The notes beneath the pieces were generated by a model. It made no database searches. It was not told the origin of the DNA and worked only from the letters and a program-made list of their open reading frames with translations. From Competibacteraceae bacterium UBA6584 (GTDB lineage Bacteria; Pseudomonadota; Gammaproteobacteria; Competibacterales; Competibacteraceae): a stretch of 37,878 bases of DNA. How positions within the stretch are numbered: position 1 is the stretch's first letter; each line of letters starts with the position of its first letter. Made by a program: the position numbers and the translations under genes. This document shows positions 1-8,671 of the stretch, piece after piece. Where the stretch lies: assembly GCA_002433805.1 (NCBI GenBank), contig DJIW01000104.1:1-37878 (forward strand), read 5' to 3'.

Positions 1-7
1 ACATTTA

Positions 8-36
8 TTGCATATTATCCACTATATAATTATATG
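8..36 (+). promoter_or_regulatory. possible sigma-70-type promoter in AT-rich leader
   Basis: The first 60 bases are strikingly AT-rich compared with the rest of the window. TTGCAT (8-13) and TATATG (31-36) are separated by 17 bases, a plausible -35/-10 pair for the gene starting at 107. Low-complexity AT sequence gives such matches by chance, so this is tentative. Confidence 0.25.
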
Positions 37-106
37 TGTATCTTAAATGATATATATAACCTGAAGGGCCATCATACCCTTGAGGGTTGAGTTCGGGAGA
101 ACCACA

Positions 107-844
107 ATGCATGCAAGCTTATTTTTCCATGATAACGCGAATTATTTTGCCGGCTCCGAGCTGCGGGCAATGGCGCGGGAAGGCATTCGAGCGACCTCCT
201 TAATCCGCCGGGCGGGATGCGGGGATCGGCGCGCCGCCGAAGCCCTTCATATCGGTTTTTGGCCCTTCGTGCGCGAATTCGAACTGGCGATCGACAAACA
301 ACATCTGCCGCGCGACCCCTTGCAACAACGCTTTGCCAATGCCAGCAGAGCGCGCGTGAATCAAACCTTTATCGAACTCGCCAAGGCGGTCGCGGCGATG
401 AAACAAGAAGAAGGCTCTCACGCCAGCCACTGGAAGAAGGACGCTCAGTGCCTTGGCCTAGCGAGCCTCGAGGGTCCTCCTGTCGTTCCCAGCGTTCAAG
501 CTCTGATCGAATCCTCCTACTCCAAGGATCTGCCGCACTTTTTCTCGGTGCTCGCCGGCACCGAATTCGTGGCGGAAGAACTGTCCGCTTATCTGACCCG
601 GCAGCCCGCCTATTTGCAGCAATTTTCCCGGAAACGCTGGATCTGGGGCGAGGTGCATCTGATCCCTCACGATGACGGCCCCTCGCATCTGGAAATCGAT
701 TTGGATCTAGCCCGCGCTTATTCCGAGGACGACCGTTCGGCCAAGGCGCGGATCGAAGCCGCGATCGTCGAAACCATCACCCTGTACGCCCGATCAGCCA
801 ACGAAATCGAGGCGGCGCTGGTTCCGATAGCCGAGTCAGCCTAA
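107..844 (+). CDS. hypothetical protein, 245 aa
   Basis: I do not recognise this protein. The frame is open from a TTG at 80, but the ATG at 107 follows GGGAGA at a suitable distance and is preferred. The product is soluble, with no signal peptide or membrane segment. It is rich in Arg, Glu and Ala, probably largely helical, with aromatic and His clusters: an N-terminal FFHDNANYF stretch, then GFWPFVREFE, and a late RKRWIWGEVHLIPHDD segment. The pattern loosely recalls the heme-oxygenase/TenA-like helical fold, but I see no motif that proves it. It stands alone, convergent with polA. Codon and base use resemble the neighbours. Confidence 0.7.
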   Translation: MHASLFFHDNANYFAGSELRAMAREGIRATSLIRRAGCGDRRAAEALHIGFWPFVREFELAIDKQHLPRDPLQQRFANASRARVNQTFIELAKAVAAMKQEEGSHASHWKKDAQCLGLASLEGPPVVPSVQALIESSYSKDLPHFFSVLAGTEFVAEELSAYLTRQPAYLQQFSRKRWIWGEVHLIPHDDGPSHLEIDLDLARAYSEDDRSAKARIEAAIVETITLYARSANEIEAALVPIAESA

Positions 845-854
845 TCACGACCCA

Positions 855-874
855 ATATCGCAAGGACGCGATAT
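855..874. terminator. hairpin between convergent genes
   Basis: ATATCGC (855-861) and GCGATAT (868-874) form a perfect 7-bp stem with a 6-base loop. It lies 11 bases after the stop of the plus-strand gene ending at 844 and beyond the 3' end of polA. There is no clear T-run on either side, so it is only a candidate bidirectional terminator. Confidence 0.35.
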
Positions 875-931
875 CAGGAGTCAGCCGCGAGGCGCGGTTT
901 GGACTTTTCCCGATCCGCGCCTCCCTCGGCT

Positions 932-3673
932 TCAATGCGCCTCGTCCCAGTTGGCGCCGGCGCCGATGTCCACTTCCAGCGGCGCGCGCAGTGCCGCCGC
1001 CGCGACCATCGCCGCCCGAATCCGCTCGCTCGCCTCCGGCACGGCGTCTTCCCTGACTTCGAAGACCAATTCATCGTGAACCTGCATCAGCATTCGCGCC
1101 GGAAAGCCAGTCCCCTGTAACCACGCCTCCACCGCCAGCATGGCGCGCTTGATGATGTCGGCGGCGGTGCCTTGCATCGGTGCGTTGATGGCGGCGCGCT
1201 CCGCCGCCTGGCGCAGTTGGGCGTTGCGGGCGCGAAGATCGGGCAGATACAGCCGGCGGCCGAATACGGTTTCCACATAACCCCGGTCGACGGCGCGGCG
1301 GCGGGTGTCTTCCATGTAGGCCTTGACCGCCGGGTAACGGGCAAAATAGCGGTGCATGTACGCTTGCGCCGCGCCGCGCTCGACGCCCAATTGCCGCGCC
1401 AGACCGAACGCCGACATGCCGTAGATCAAGCCGAAGTTGATCGCCTTGGCGCCGCGCCGCTGCTCGGCGCTGACCGCTTCCAGCGCCACGCCGAACACTT
1501 CGGCGGCGGTCGCCCGATGGATATCCGCCCCGCTGGCGAAGGCGCGCACCAGACCCTCATCACCCGACAGATGGGCCATGATCCGCAATTCGATTTGGGA
1601 ATAATCCGCCGCCAGCATCACCCAGCCCGGCTCCGGGATGAAGGCTTGCCGGATGCGCCGTCCCTCCGGCGTCCGGATCGGAATGTTTTGCAAATTGGGA
1701 TCGGACGACGACAGCCGGCCGGTGCTGGTCACGGCCTGATGGTAGGAGGTGTGCACCCGGCCGGTACTGGCCTGAACCTGCTCGGGAAGGCGGTCGGTGT
1801 AGGTCGATTTCAGCTTGCTGAGCCCGCGATGCTCCAAGATCACCTTGGGCAAGGGATATTCCAGCGCCAGCTCCTGCAAAACCGCCTCGGCCGTGGACGC
1901 CTGACCGGTGGTGGTTCTTCGGCCGCTCGGCAGTTTCAGCCGCTCGAACAACACGGCTTGCAACTGCTTGGGCGAACCCAGGTTGAAACGTTCGCCGGCC
2001 AGTTCGTAGGACTGCTGCTCCAGCTCCCACAGCCGCTTGGCCAGTTCGCCGCTGTGCTGGCGCAGCGCGGCCGCGTCCACCCGAACGCCGGTCCGTTCCA
2101 TCCGCAGCAGCACGTCGATCAGCGGAATTTCCAATTCCTCATACAATTGCCGCAACGCCGGTTCCCGCTCCAGTTGCGGCCACAGCCGCCGGTGCAGGCG
2201 CAAGGTGACATCGGCGTCCTCGGCGGCGTAAGGCCCGGCCTGTTCCAACCCCACCTGATTGAAAGTCAACTGCTTCGCGCCCTTGCCCGCCACCTCCTCG
2301 AAGCGGATGGTGCGCAGCTTCAAATGCCGTTCGGCCAGAGAATCCATGTCGTGACGGGCGGTGGAATCCAGCACGTAGGATTCCAGCAGAGTGTCGTGGC
2401 GGATGCCGCGCAGCGCGATGCCGTGATTGGCCAACACGTGCGCGTCGTATTTGAGATGCTGGCCGAGCTTGGGCCGCTCCGGGTCTTCCAGCAACGGCCG
2501 CAACCGCTCCAGCACCGTCTCCCGGTTCAGCTGATCCGGCGCGCCGGGGTAATCGTGCGCCAGCGGCACGTAGGCCGCTTCGCCCGGTTGCACCGCGAAG
2601 GACACGCCGACGATCCGGGCCTCCAGATAATTGAGGCTGGTGGTTTCGGTGTCGAAGGCGAACAGCTCGGCCGCTTGCAAGCGCTCCAACCACCGTTCGA
2701 GCGCGACTCGATCAAGCACCAGTTCATAAACCGGTTCGAGCGGCGGCGGTGCGTCCGGTGTCTCCGCGCCTTCCGGCTCGCGCCCGGGGGCTGTCGAAAC
2801 GGGCGCGGTCGCCGCGTGGCTCGTCGGCAAATCGCGCAACCACGAACGAAATTCATAACGCTCGTATAAGGCGCGCAGGGCGGCGGTATCGGGCGGTTGG
2901 GGCCGCAAGCCCTCAAAATCCATCGGCAGCGGCACCGCGCAATCCAGCGTCGCCAATTGCCGCGACAGCGCCAGTTGCGACAGCCCGGCCCGCAGGTTGT
3001 CGCCGATCTTGCCGGATATCTCGGCGCTGCTGGCGACCAAGCCATCCAGGGAACCGTATTTTTGCAGCCACTTGGCGGCGGTGACCGGCCCCACGCCCGC
3101 CACGCCGGGAATGTTGTCGGAGGCATCGCCGACCAGGGCCAGCCAATCGACGATCGAGGCGGGCGGCACGCCGAATTTCTTTTCGACGCCCGCCGCGTCG
3201 GTCACCACGTTTTTCATGGTGTCCAGCATCCGCACCTGCTCGCCGACCAACTGCGCCAGATCTTTGTCGCCGCTGACGATCAAGACCGGTCGCCCCCTGG
3301 CGATCGCCTGCCGGGTCAGCGTGCCGATCACATCGTCCGCCTCCACCCCCGCCACTTGAAGCAGCGGCCACCCCGAGGCGCGCACGCAAGCGTGCAGCGG
3401 CTCGATCTGGTGGACCAACTGCGGGTCCAGCGGCGGGCGGTGCGCCTTGTACGCGGCGAACTGCTCGTGGCGGAAGGTTTTTCCGGGGGCGTCGAACACC
3501 ACCGCCAGATAGTCGGGGCGAAATTCCGCCACCAGCCGGCGCAGCATGTTGAGCACGCCATACAGCGCGCCGGTCGGCTCGCCGGCTTTGGTGGTCAACG
3601 CCGGCAAAGCGTTGAACGCCCGGTGCAGCCAAGAAGAGCCGTCGACCAACAGGCAAGGTTTGGAAGCGGTCAT
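932..3673 (-). CDS. polA: DNA polymerase I
   Basis: A 913-residue family A DNA polymerase with all three parts, for Okazaki-fragment processing and excision repair. The N-terminal 5'-3' exonuclease (about 1-290) starts with LLVDGSSWLHRAF and carries the VSGDKDLAQLV and GVGDASDNIPG-type metal and DNA-binding motifs. The 3'-5' exonuclease follows (about 330-520) and keeps the FAFDTETTSL acidic pair, so proofreading looks intact. The polymerase domain shows motif A (DYSQIELR, about 690), motif B (RRGAKAINFGLIYG, about 740) and motif C (QVHDELVFE, about 868). Length is close to the roughly 928 residues of the E. coli enzyme. It lies 16 bases downstream of atpC on the same strand, so the two are probably cotranscribed. 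The long plus-strand frame opposite it is a GC-rich shadow. Confidence 0.98.
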   Translation of the reverse strand: MTASKPCLLVDGSSWLHRAFNALPALTTKAGEPTGALYGVLNMLRRLVAEFRPDYLAVVFDAPGKTFRHEQFAAYKAHRPPLDPQLVHQIEPLHACVRASGWPLLQVAGVEADDVIGTLTRQAIARGRPVLIVSGDKDLAQLVGEQVRMLDTMKNVVTDAAGVEKKFGVPPASIVDWLALVGDASDNIPGVAGVGPVTAAKWLQKYGSLDGLVASSAEISGKIGDNLRAGLSQLALSRQLATLDCAVPLPMDFEGLRPQPPDTAALRALYERYEFRSWLRDLPTSHAATAPVSTAPGREPEGAETPDAPPPLEPVYELVLDRVALERWLERLQAAELFAFDTETTSLNYLEARIVGVSFAVQPGEAAYVPLAHDYPGAPDQLNRETVLERLRPLLEDPERPKLGQHLKYDAHVLANHGIALRGIRHDTLLESYVLDSTARHDMDSLAERHLKLRTIRFEEVAGKGAKQLTFNQVGLEQAGPYAAEDADVTLRLHRRLWPQLEREPALRQLYEELEIPLIDVLLRMERTGVRVDAAALRQHSGELAKRLWELEQQSYELAGERFNLGSPKQLQAVLFERLKLPSGRRTTTGQASTAEAVLQELALEYPLPKVILEHRGLSKLKSTYTDRLPEQVQASTGRVHTSYHQAVTSTGRLSSSDPNLQNIPIRTPEGRRIRQAFIPEPGWVMLAADYSQIELRIMAHLSGDEGLVRAFASGADIHRATAAEVFGVALEAVSAEQRRGAKAINFGLIYGMSAFGLARQLGVERGAAQAYMHRYFARYPAVKAYMEDTRRRAVDRGYVETVFGRRLYLPDLRARNAQLRQAAERAAINAPMQGTAADIIKRAMLAVEAWLQGTGFPARMLMQVHDELVFEVREDAVPEASERIRAAMVAAAALRAPLEVDIGAGANWDEAH

Positions 3674-3689
3674 AAAGGCGGCGTTTCGC

Positions 3690-4115
3690 TCACTTGGTTT
3701 GTCGGCGCAGTTGGCGGCGCAAGCGCTCGATCGCTTGCAGCTGCGCCGTGGCTTCCGCGAGCGTCGTGGCGCAGTGCGCGTTGAACATGGAATCCTGACA
3801 GGCCCGCCGGGCGGCTTCTCGCGCCTTGATGGCGGTCGCCTCGTCGAGGTCGGCGGCGTCCTCGGCGTAATCGGCCAGCACCGTCACCACGTGCGGCTGG
3901 ACTTCCAGCAGCCCGCTCGAAACGTAAATCACCTGGGTTTCCTCGGCTGAAATCTGAATTCGGATCTGTCCGGGTTTCAAGCGGGTCAGCAGCGGGCTGT
4001 GACCCGGCAAAATGCCCATCTCGCCCAGTTCCGCCGTCGCCACCACCATCTCGGCCAGCCCGGAAAACAGCTCCTTTTCCGCGCTCACCACATCGACGTG
4101 CACCTTGAATGCCAT
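3690..4115 (-). CDS. atpC: F-type ATP synthase epsilon subunit (orphan)
   Basis: A 141-residue protein with the family's N-terminal beta-sandwich (starting AFKVHVDVVSAEKELFSG, then GEMGILPGHSPLLTRLKPG and VSSGLLEVQPHVVTVLAD) and a C-terminal helical hairpin rich in Ala, Glu and Arg. Epsilon links the F1 central stalk to the c-ring and can inhibit ATP hydrolysis. I chose the ATG at 4115 because GAGGAG lies just upstream and the family N-terminus begins there; the frame stays open to 4247 but that extension looks non-coding. Normally atpC closes an atpBEFHAGDC operon, yet no atpD or other subunit gene lies upstream. It may be a second epsilon copy or a rearranged locus. Family identity is firm. 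Confidence 0.92.
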   Translation of the reverse strand: MAFKVHVDVVSAEKELFSGLAEMVVATAELGEMGILPGHSPLLTRLKPGQIRIQISAEETQVIYVSSGLLEVQPHVVTVLADYAEDAADLDEATAIKAREAARRACQDSMFNAHCATTLAEATAQLQAIERLRRQLRRQTK

Positions 4116-4575
4116 GCCGCTCCTCATGGTTCTCCGCAAATTCGGCGTCAACCCTGTCAAGCTCGCCGCCCCGAGAATGAGAACCGGCCGAGCGGCGTCA
4201 GCCATCACAGGCTGCTGGCCGGCGTTCGCCCGGCGGTGTTCGCTCAAATAACTCCAAGGTTTGCGCGTTCAAGGGTAGCGGGTCGCGGCTCTTGCGACGC
4301 AGCAATGAATTTTGGGTGGCCGCATCTTGCTTTTGCAGTTTGCTATCAGGAAACTGCGCTGTTTGTAACGTGAACTCACGCTAATTTAATGTCCCGAAAA
4401 ACTAAAATCCATGATCCCGCGGATTTATTTGGTGATGGCGAAAGTTCGAGGTCAGGTCCAGTTCGTCGATTCCATTCAACCGCTCGATCAGGCTCGCGCA
4501 AAGCGCATCGGGAGCGCGATCGAGCGGTTCACGCCATCAAAAAATTGACAGGAAACTTAATTTTGAGGAATAACA
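4116..4575. other. intergenic region between divergent atpC and hppA
   Basis: This 460-base gap separates the minus-strand atpC and plus-strand hppA, so it should hold both promoters. A 66-codon frame at 4389-4589 runs into hppA and has no family resemblance, so I leave it out. I found no convincing -35/-10 pair. Base composition shifts from GC-rich (4116-4300) to more AT-rich (4310-4440). The clearest structure is the long hairpin at 4478-4529, listed separately. GTCGC/GCGAC at 4282-4298 forms a small additional hairpin. Confidence 0.5.
4478..4529 (+). promoter_or_regulatory. long hairpin in the hppA leader
   Basis: AACCGCTCGATC (4478-4489) is the exact reverse complement of GATCGAGCGGTT (4518-4529), giving a 12-bp outer stem. 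Inside it GCTC (4492-4495) can pair with GAGC (4512-4515), and GCGC (4496-4499) with GCGC (4503-4506) around an AAA loop. The element ends 46 bases before the hppA start codon, so it would lie in the mRNA leader. I do not recognise a known riboswitch. It could be a protein operator or a structured leader. Confidence 0.45.
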
Positions 4576-7086
4576 ATGAGATGTATTGAAAACGTTATAC
4601 CCCCCCCAGAAAGACGGGTGGCGCGCTATCTGTTGATGGCCTTGCTGCTCGCCGTCGGTTTCGGCTCGTTTCCGGCCCTGGCGGCGGAGGGTCACGTCAG
4701 CGAAGCCAATCTGGTGTTGCCCGATCTGAGCGATGCGTCGCTGGCGGCGTTTTTCGGGGGCGCGTCAGGCTGGACCCTGCTGTTTTACGGGCTTCTGATC
4801 TGTCTTGGAGGACTGGTTTTCGGCGGCGTCATCTACTATCGGATCCTGGGCTTGCCGGTGCACCGCTCGATGGCGGAAGTGAGCGAACTGATCTACGAGA
4901 CCTGCAAGACTTACATGGTCACCCAGGGCAAATTCCTGCTGATCCTGGAAGCCTTCACGGCGGTCATCATGATCGGCTATTTCTACTTCATCCAGCATCT
5001 GCCCGTGTCCGATGTCGGCCTGATCCTCGCGTTTTCGCTGGTGGGCATCGCCGGCTCCTTTCTGGTGGCCTGGTTTGGCATTCGCATCAACACCCTGGCC
5101 AACAGCCGCACCGCCTTCGCCTCGCTCGCGGCCAAGCCTTTTCCGGTCTACGCTATCCCGATCCAGTCGGGCATCGCCATCGGGATGTTGCTGATCTCGA
5201 CCGAGCTGCTGATCATGCTCGGCATCATGCTGTTCGTGCCGCCCGCCCTGGCCGGCAAATGCTTCATCGGCTTCGCCATCGGCGAATCGCTGGGCGCGGC
5301 GGCGCTGCGCATCGCCGGCGGCATCTTCACCAAAATCGCCGACATCGGCTCGGATTTGATGAAGATCGAATTCGGCATCCAGGAAGACGATGCCCGCAAC
5401 CCCGGTGTCATCGCCGACTGCGCGGGCGACAACGCGGGCGATTCGGTGGGCCCGACGGCGGACGGTTTCGAGACCTACGGCGTCACCGGGGTGGCGCTGA
5501 TCAGTTTCATCATGCTGGCGGTGCCGGAACCGGCCGTGCAGGTGCAACTGCTGGTCTGGCTGTTCGTCATGCGCGTCATGATGATCGTCGCCTCCGGCAT
5601 CTCCTACTTCGCCAACAGCCGCCTGGCCGAACAGCGCTACGCCGACAAGGCGCGTTTCGATTTCGAGGAACCGTTGACCTCGCTGGTGTGGATCACCTCC
5701 GGCGTTTCGCTGGTGCTGACTTTTCTGGTCTCCTATCTGCTGATCGGCCACTTCGTGGTCGGCGGCCAAGTCTACGGCCACTTGTGGTGGCAACTGTCGC
5801 TGATCATCACCCTGGGGACGCTGGCGGGCGCGCTGATCCCCGAGATCGTGAAAGTGTTCACCTCGACCAACTCCAAGCACGTCCGTGAAGTGGTCACCGC
5901 GTCCAAGGCGGGCGGGGCCAGCCTCAACATCCTCTCGGGCATCGTCGCCGGTTATTTCTCGGCGTTCTGGATCGGCGTGATCATCGTCGGGCTGATGGCC
6001 GGGGCCTATCTGGTGTCGCAATTGCAGCTTGCCGCCGTCATCAATCCCGACATGGCCAAGGCGTCGATGATGGCGGCGGTGTTCTCGTTCGGGCTGGTCG
6101 CTTTCGGCTTCCTCGGCATGGGGCCGGTGACGATCGCCGTGGACAGCTACGGGCCGGTCACCGACAACGCCCAGTCGGTCTACGAGCTGTCCACCATCGA
6201 GCAGATCCCCGGCATCGAGGAGGAGATCAAGCGGGATTTCGGCTTCGATCTCAACTTCAAGGCCGCGAAATTCCTCCTCGAAGAAAACGATGGGGCGGGC
6301 AACACCTTCAAGGCCACCGCCAAACCCGTGCTGATCGGCACCGCCGTGGTCGGCGCAGCGACGATGGTGTTCTCCATCGTCATGCTGCTGACGGCGGGGC
6401 TCACGGAGAACCTGGACAAGCTGTCGCTGCTACATCCCCCCTTCCTGCTGGGCCTGATCAGCGGGGGCGCGACCATCTTCTGGTTCTCCGGGGCCAGCAC
6501 CCAGGCGGTTTCGACCGGCGCGTATCGGGCGGTGGAGTTCATCAGCACCCACATCCGGCTGGACGAGGTGGTCAAAGCCTCGCAGAAAGACAGCAAAAAG
6601 GTCGTCGAAATTTGCACCATCTACGCGCAAAAGGGCATGTTCAACATCTTCCTGGCGGTGTTCTTCGGGACGCTGGCCTGCGCCTTTCTCGAACCGTTTT
6701 TCTTCATCGGCTATCTGATGTCGCTGGCGATCATCGGGCTCTATCAAGCGGTGTTCATGGCCAACGCCGGCGGCGCGTGGGACAACGCCAAAAAGATCGT
6801 CGAAACCGAGCTGCACGCCAAGGGCACCGACCTGCACAACGCGTCCGTGGTCGGCGACACCGTGGGCGACCCCTTCAAGGATACCGCGTCGGTGGCGATG
6901 AACCCGATCATCAAATTCACCACCCTGTTCGGCTTGCTGGCGGTGGAGATGGCGGTGGGTCTGGACGCGCAAGGTTATCAAGCGCTGGTCTGGCTGTTGG
7001 CCGCCGTCTTCCTCGCCGTCAATCTGGTCTTCGTGTACCGCAGCTTCTACGGGATGCGCATCGTCGCCAAGACCGCTGAACATTAA
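4576..7086 (+). CDS. hppA: membrane-bound ion-translocating pyrophosphatase
   Basis: An 836-residue polytopic membrane enzyme that couples hydrolysis of pyrophosphate to export of H+ (or Na+). The start follows TTTGAGGA and is followed by a signal-like hydrophobic segment ending FPALAAEG. Family motifs are clear: the substrate-site segment DIGSDLMKIE (about 257-266), EDDARNPGVIAD, GDNAGDSVGPTADGFETYG, and the C-terminal NAGGAWDNAKK and VVGDTVGDPFKDTASV. The GNTFKATAK segment has Lys where K+-independent members do. Two features are unusual: it is longer than typical bacterial forms, and the canonical D-x7-K-x-E motif is one residue shorter. The GDSVGPTADGFETYG wording resembles the Bacteroidetes/Chlorobi-type divergent branch more than the usual proteobacterial H+-PPase. 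Ion specificity cannot be read with certainty. Confidence 0.95.
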   Translation: MRCIENVIPPPERRVARYLLMALLLAVGFGSFPALAAEGHVSEANLVLPDLSDASLAAFFGGASGWTLLFYGLLICLGGLVFGGVIYYRILGLPVHRSMAEVSELIYETCKTYMVTQGKFLLILEAFTAVIMIGYFYFIQHLPVSDVGLILAFSLVGIAGSFLVAWFGIRINTLANSRTAFASLAAKPFPVYAIPIQSGIAIGMLLISTELLIMLGIMLFVPPALAGKCFIGFAIGESLGAAALRIAGGIFTKIADIGSDLMKIEFGIQEDDARNPGVIADCAGDNAGDSVGPTADGFETYGVTGVALISFIMLAVPEPAVQVQLLVWLFVMRVMMIVASGISYFANSRLAEQRYADKARFDFEEPLTSLVWITSGVSLVLTFLVSYLLIGHFVVGGQVYGHLWWQLSLIITLGTLAGALIPEIVKVFTSTNSKHVREVVTASKAGGASLNILSGIVAGYFSAFWIGVIIVGLMAGAYLVSQLQLAAVINPDMAKASMMAAVFSFGLVAFGFLGMGPVTIAVDSYGPVTDNAQSVYELSTIEQIPGIEEEIKRDFGFDLNFKAAKFLLEENDGAGNTFKATAKPVLIGTAVVGAATMVFSIVMLLTAGLTENLDKLSLLHPPFLLGLISGGATIFWFSGASTQAVSTGAYRAVEFISTHIRLDEVVKASQKDSKKVVEICTIYAQKGMFNIFLAVFFGTLACAFLEPFFFIGYLMSLAIIGLYQAVFMANAGGAWDNAKKIVETELHAKGTDLHNASVVGDTVGDPFKDTASVAMNPIIKFTTLFGLLAVEMAVGLDAQGYQALVWLLAAVFLAVNLVFVYRSFYGMRIVAKTAEH

Positions 7087-7125
7087 TGGTTATTACGCCG
7101 CGCTGTCGCTATGATGGAACGGGGT

Positions 7126-7140
7126 GGGAGCCTGGCTCCC
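7126..7140 (+). terminator. short GC hairpin after hppA
   Basis: GGGAGC (7126-7131) and GCTCCC (7135-7140) form a 6-bp stem around CTG, 40 bases after the hppA stop. No T-run follows, so termination is uncertain; it could instead protect the hppA mRNA 3' end. Confidence 0.3.
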
Positions 7141-7203
7141 CCCTTCGCGCCACGACGGTGAAGGCAGACCAAAAACCCGTTGCTTTTTGTGAGGAGCTAT
7201 CAC

Positions 7204-7968
7204 ATGTCCATCTATCTCTACTATTCGTTGATTCCAGAGGCGCTGATCGCCTCGATGCTGCCGCCCGAAAAGTTCGGGCAGTATTACGCCACCGGACACA
7301 AATTCAAATCGAAGGGCCAAGCGGTGTTTTTCGAGGTGGATCCGGACTATCGGCACCCGTATTTCGACATCGACGGCTGTTACAAACGCTGCGTGGCCAG
7401 GGCCGACGGCTCGCCCAAAAATTCGATCTACGTCTCTATGTACCGGGTGACGGAACACCTGGCCATCGACGCTCTGGGCAAAATGTACCTGACCACGGCG
7501 ATGGGCGAGACGCTGGGCTTAAGCCGTGGCGATGCGCTGCCGAAGGTGGAGAAGGAACTGCACATGTATCAGGATCTCGCGCCGATCAACAGTCTGGTGG
7601 TGAGCGTGTTCGATCCGGCCGCTTACTACGCCGACGTGGTCACCGCGCCCTCCCATTCGTTCCGCTTCCCCGGCATGTGCTTCGTCGAGCTCGAATTGGG
7701 GATGCTCGCTGTCGATCCGGCGAACGGCAAGGAAGGTGATCTGCCGTATTCATTCATGCAGCACCTGCGCGAAGCGCTGATGGAGCTGGAGCCCGTGTCG
7801 AAGCAGAACAAGTTGGTGCACCGCGTCCACTCGCTCGAATTCCCGTTCCGGATGGTCAAGAACGGCTTTTACATGGGGATCGGCGACGAACTGGTCTATT
7901 ACCCCATGCTTTCGCCGGCGGCGCTCAGAAAAGATCACAGCAATTGGTGGCGCTCGGCCAACCTCTGA
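7204..7968 (+). CDS. conserved-looking hypothetical protein, 254 aa
   Basis: Function unknown. The ATG at 7204 follows TGAGGAG with good spacing and is preferred over an upstream in-frame start at 7180. The product begins MSIYLYYSLIPEALIASMLPP and is soluble, with many Tyr, Phe and Met residues and no signal peptide or obvious membrane helix. Features include an FFEVDPDYRHPYFDIDGCYKR segment, the phrase FPGMCFVELELGM and a C-terminus with NGFYMGIGDELVYYP. Two Cys and several His and Asp residues are present, but I see no known metal-site pattern. It lies downstream of hppA and upstream of the DUF938 and aco genes on the same strand, with gaps of 117 and 106 bases, so operon membership is unclear. 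Confidence 0.75.
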   Translation: MSIYLYYSLIPEALIASMLPPEKFGQYYATGHKFKSKGQAVFFEVDPDYRHPYFDIDGCYKRCVARADGSPKNSIYVSMYRVTEHLAIDALGKMYLTTAMGETLGLSRGDALPKVEKELHMYQDLAPINSLVVSVFDPAAYYADVVTAPSHSFRFPGMCFVELELGMLAVDPANGKEGDLPYSFMQHLREALMELEPVSKQNKLVHRVHSLEFPFRMVKNGFYMGIGDELVYYPMLSPAALRKDHSNWWRSANL

Positions 7969-8074
7969 TCGGGTCCAGGCAGCCTTCCTGACCGTTGAAA
8001 CGCCCAAACGGCATTGGCTCTCAAACGGCCGGCGAGCCCCGGCCGTCAGCATTTTCGGACCGCCCGCGAACACC

Positions 8075-8671
8075 ATGAACGCCAAGCCCTATTCCGAAGC
8101 CTGCGACCAGAACAAGGAACCCATCCTGGAGGTGTTGCGGCGTTTCTTCGTCTGGCCCGGCCTCATCGTGGAAATCGGCGGCGGCACCGGCCAGCACGCT
8201 GTCCACTTCGCCCGCGCCTTGCCCCATCTGGACTGGCAAGCCACCGACACAGCCGACAATTTGCCGGGGATGCGGCTGTGGTTCGCTGAAGCCGAGCTGC
8301 CGAACTTGCGCCCGCCGCTCGCGCTCGACGTCCGCCAAGACCCCTGGCCGGTGGCGCAAGCCGACGGCGTTTTTTCCGCTAACACCGCGCACATCATGAG
8401 CTGGAGCGCGGTGGAATGCCTGTTTCGGGGCGTCGGCCGGCTATTGGCGGCCGGCGGCGTGTTCTGTCTCTACGGGCCGTTCAACTACGGCGGCCAGTAC
8501 ACCAGCGCCAGCAACGCCCAGTTCGACCGCTGGCTGAAAGCGCGCGACCCGGCCAGCGGCGTGCGCGATTTCGACGATCTCAACCGACTGGCGGAGGCCG
8601 AGGGGCTGCGGCTGCTGGCCGATTGTCCGATGCCGGCCAACAATCGAACCCTGGTTTGGATTCACGATTGA
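8075..8671 (+). CDS. DUF938 family SAM-dependent methyltransferase-like protein
   Basis: A 198-residue class I methyltransferase-like protein of the DUF938 family. The family's N-terminal signature is visible as SEACDQNKEPILEVL, followed by the SAM-binding motif I VEIGGGTGQHAVHFA (about 32-46). Then come an acidic motif II region (WQATDTADNLPG), an ALDVRQDPWP strand, and the characteristic FSANTAHIMSW and LYGPFNYGGQYTSASN stretches. The substrate of this family is not established to my knowledge. It precedes acoX by 179 bases and may be unrelated to acetoin metabolism. Confidence 0.9.
   Translation: MNAKPYSEACDQNKEPILEVLRRFFVWPGLIVEIGGGTGQHAVHFARALPHLDWQATDTADNLPGMRLWFAEAELPNLRPPLALDVRQDPWPVAQADGVFSANTAHIMSWSAVECLFRGVGRLLAAGGVFCLYGPFNYGGQYTSASNAQFDRWLKARDPASGVRDFDDLNRLAEAEGLRLLADCPMPANNRTLVWIHD

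Noticed and set aside
1172..2869. A 565-codon plus-strand frame
   Set aside because: It is antisense to polA, whose domains and catalytic motifs are complete; the composition is shadow-like.
4116..4247. N-terminal extension of atpC to 4247
   Set aside because: The ATG at 4115 has GAGGAG upstream and matches the family N-terminus; the extension is unlike any epsilon subunit.
4389..4589. A 66-codon frame upstream of hppA
   Set aside because: It runs into the hppA start, has no good ribosome site and covers the leader hairpin; there is no protein-like pattern.
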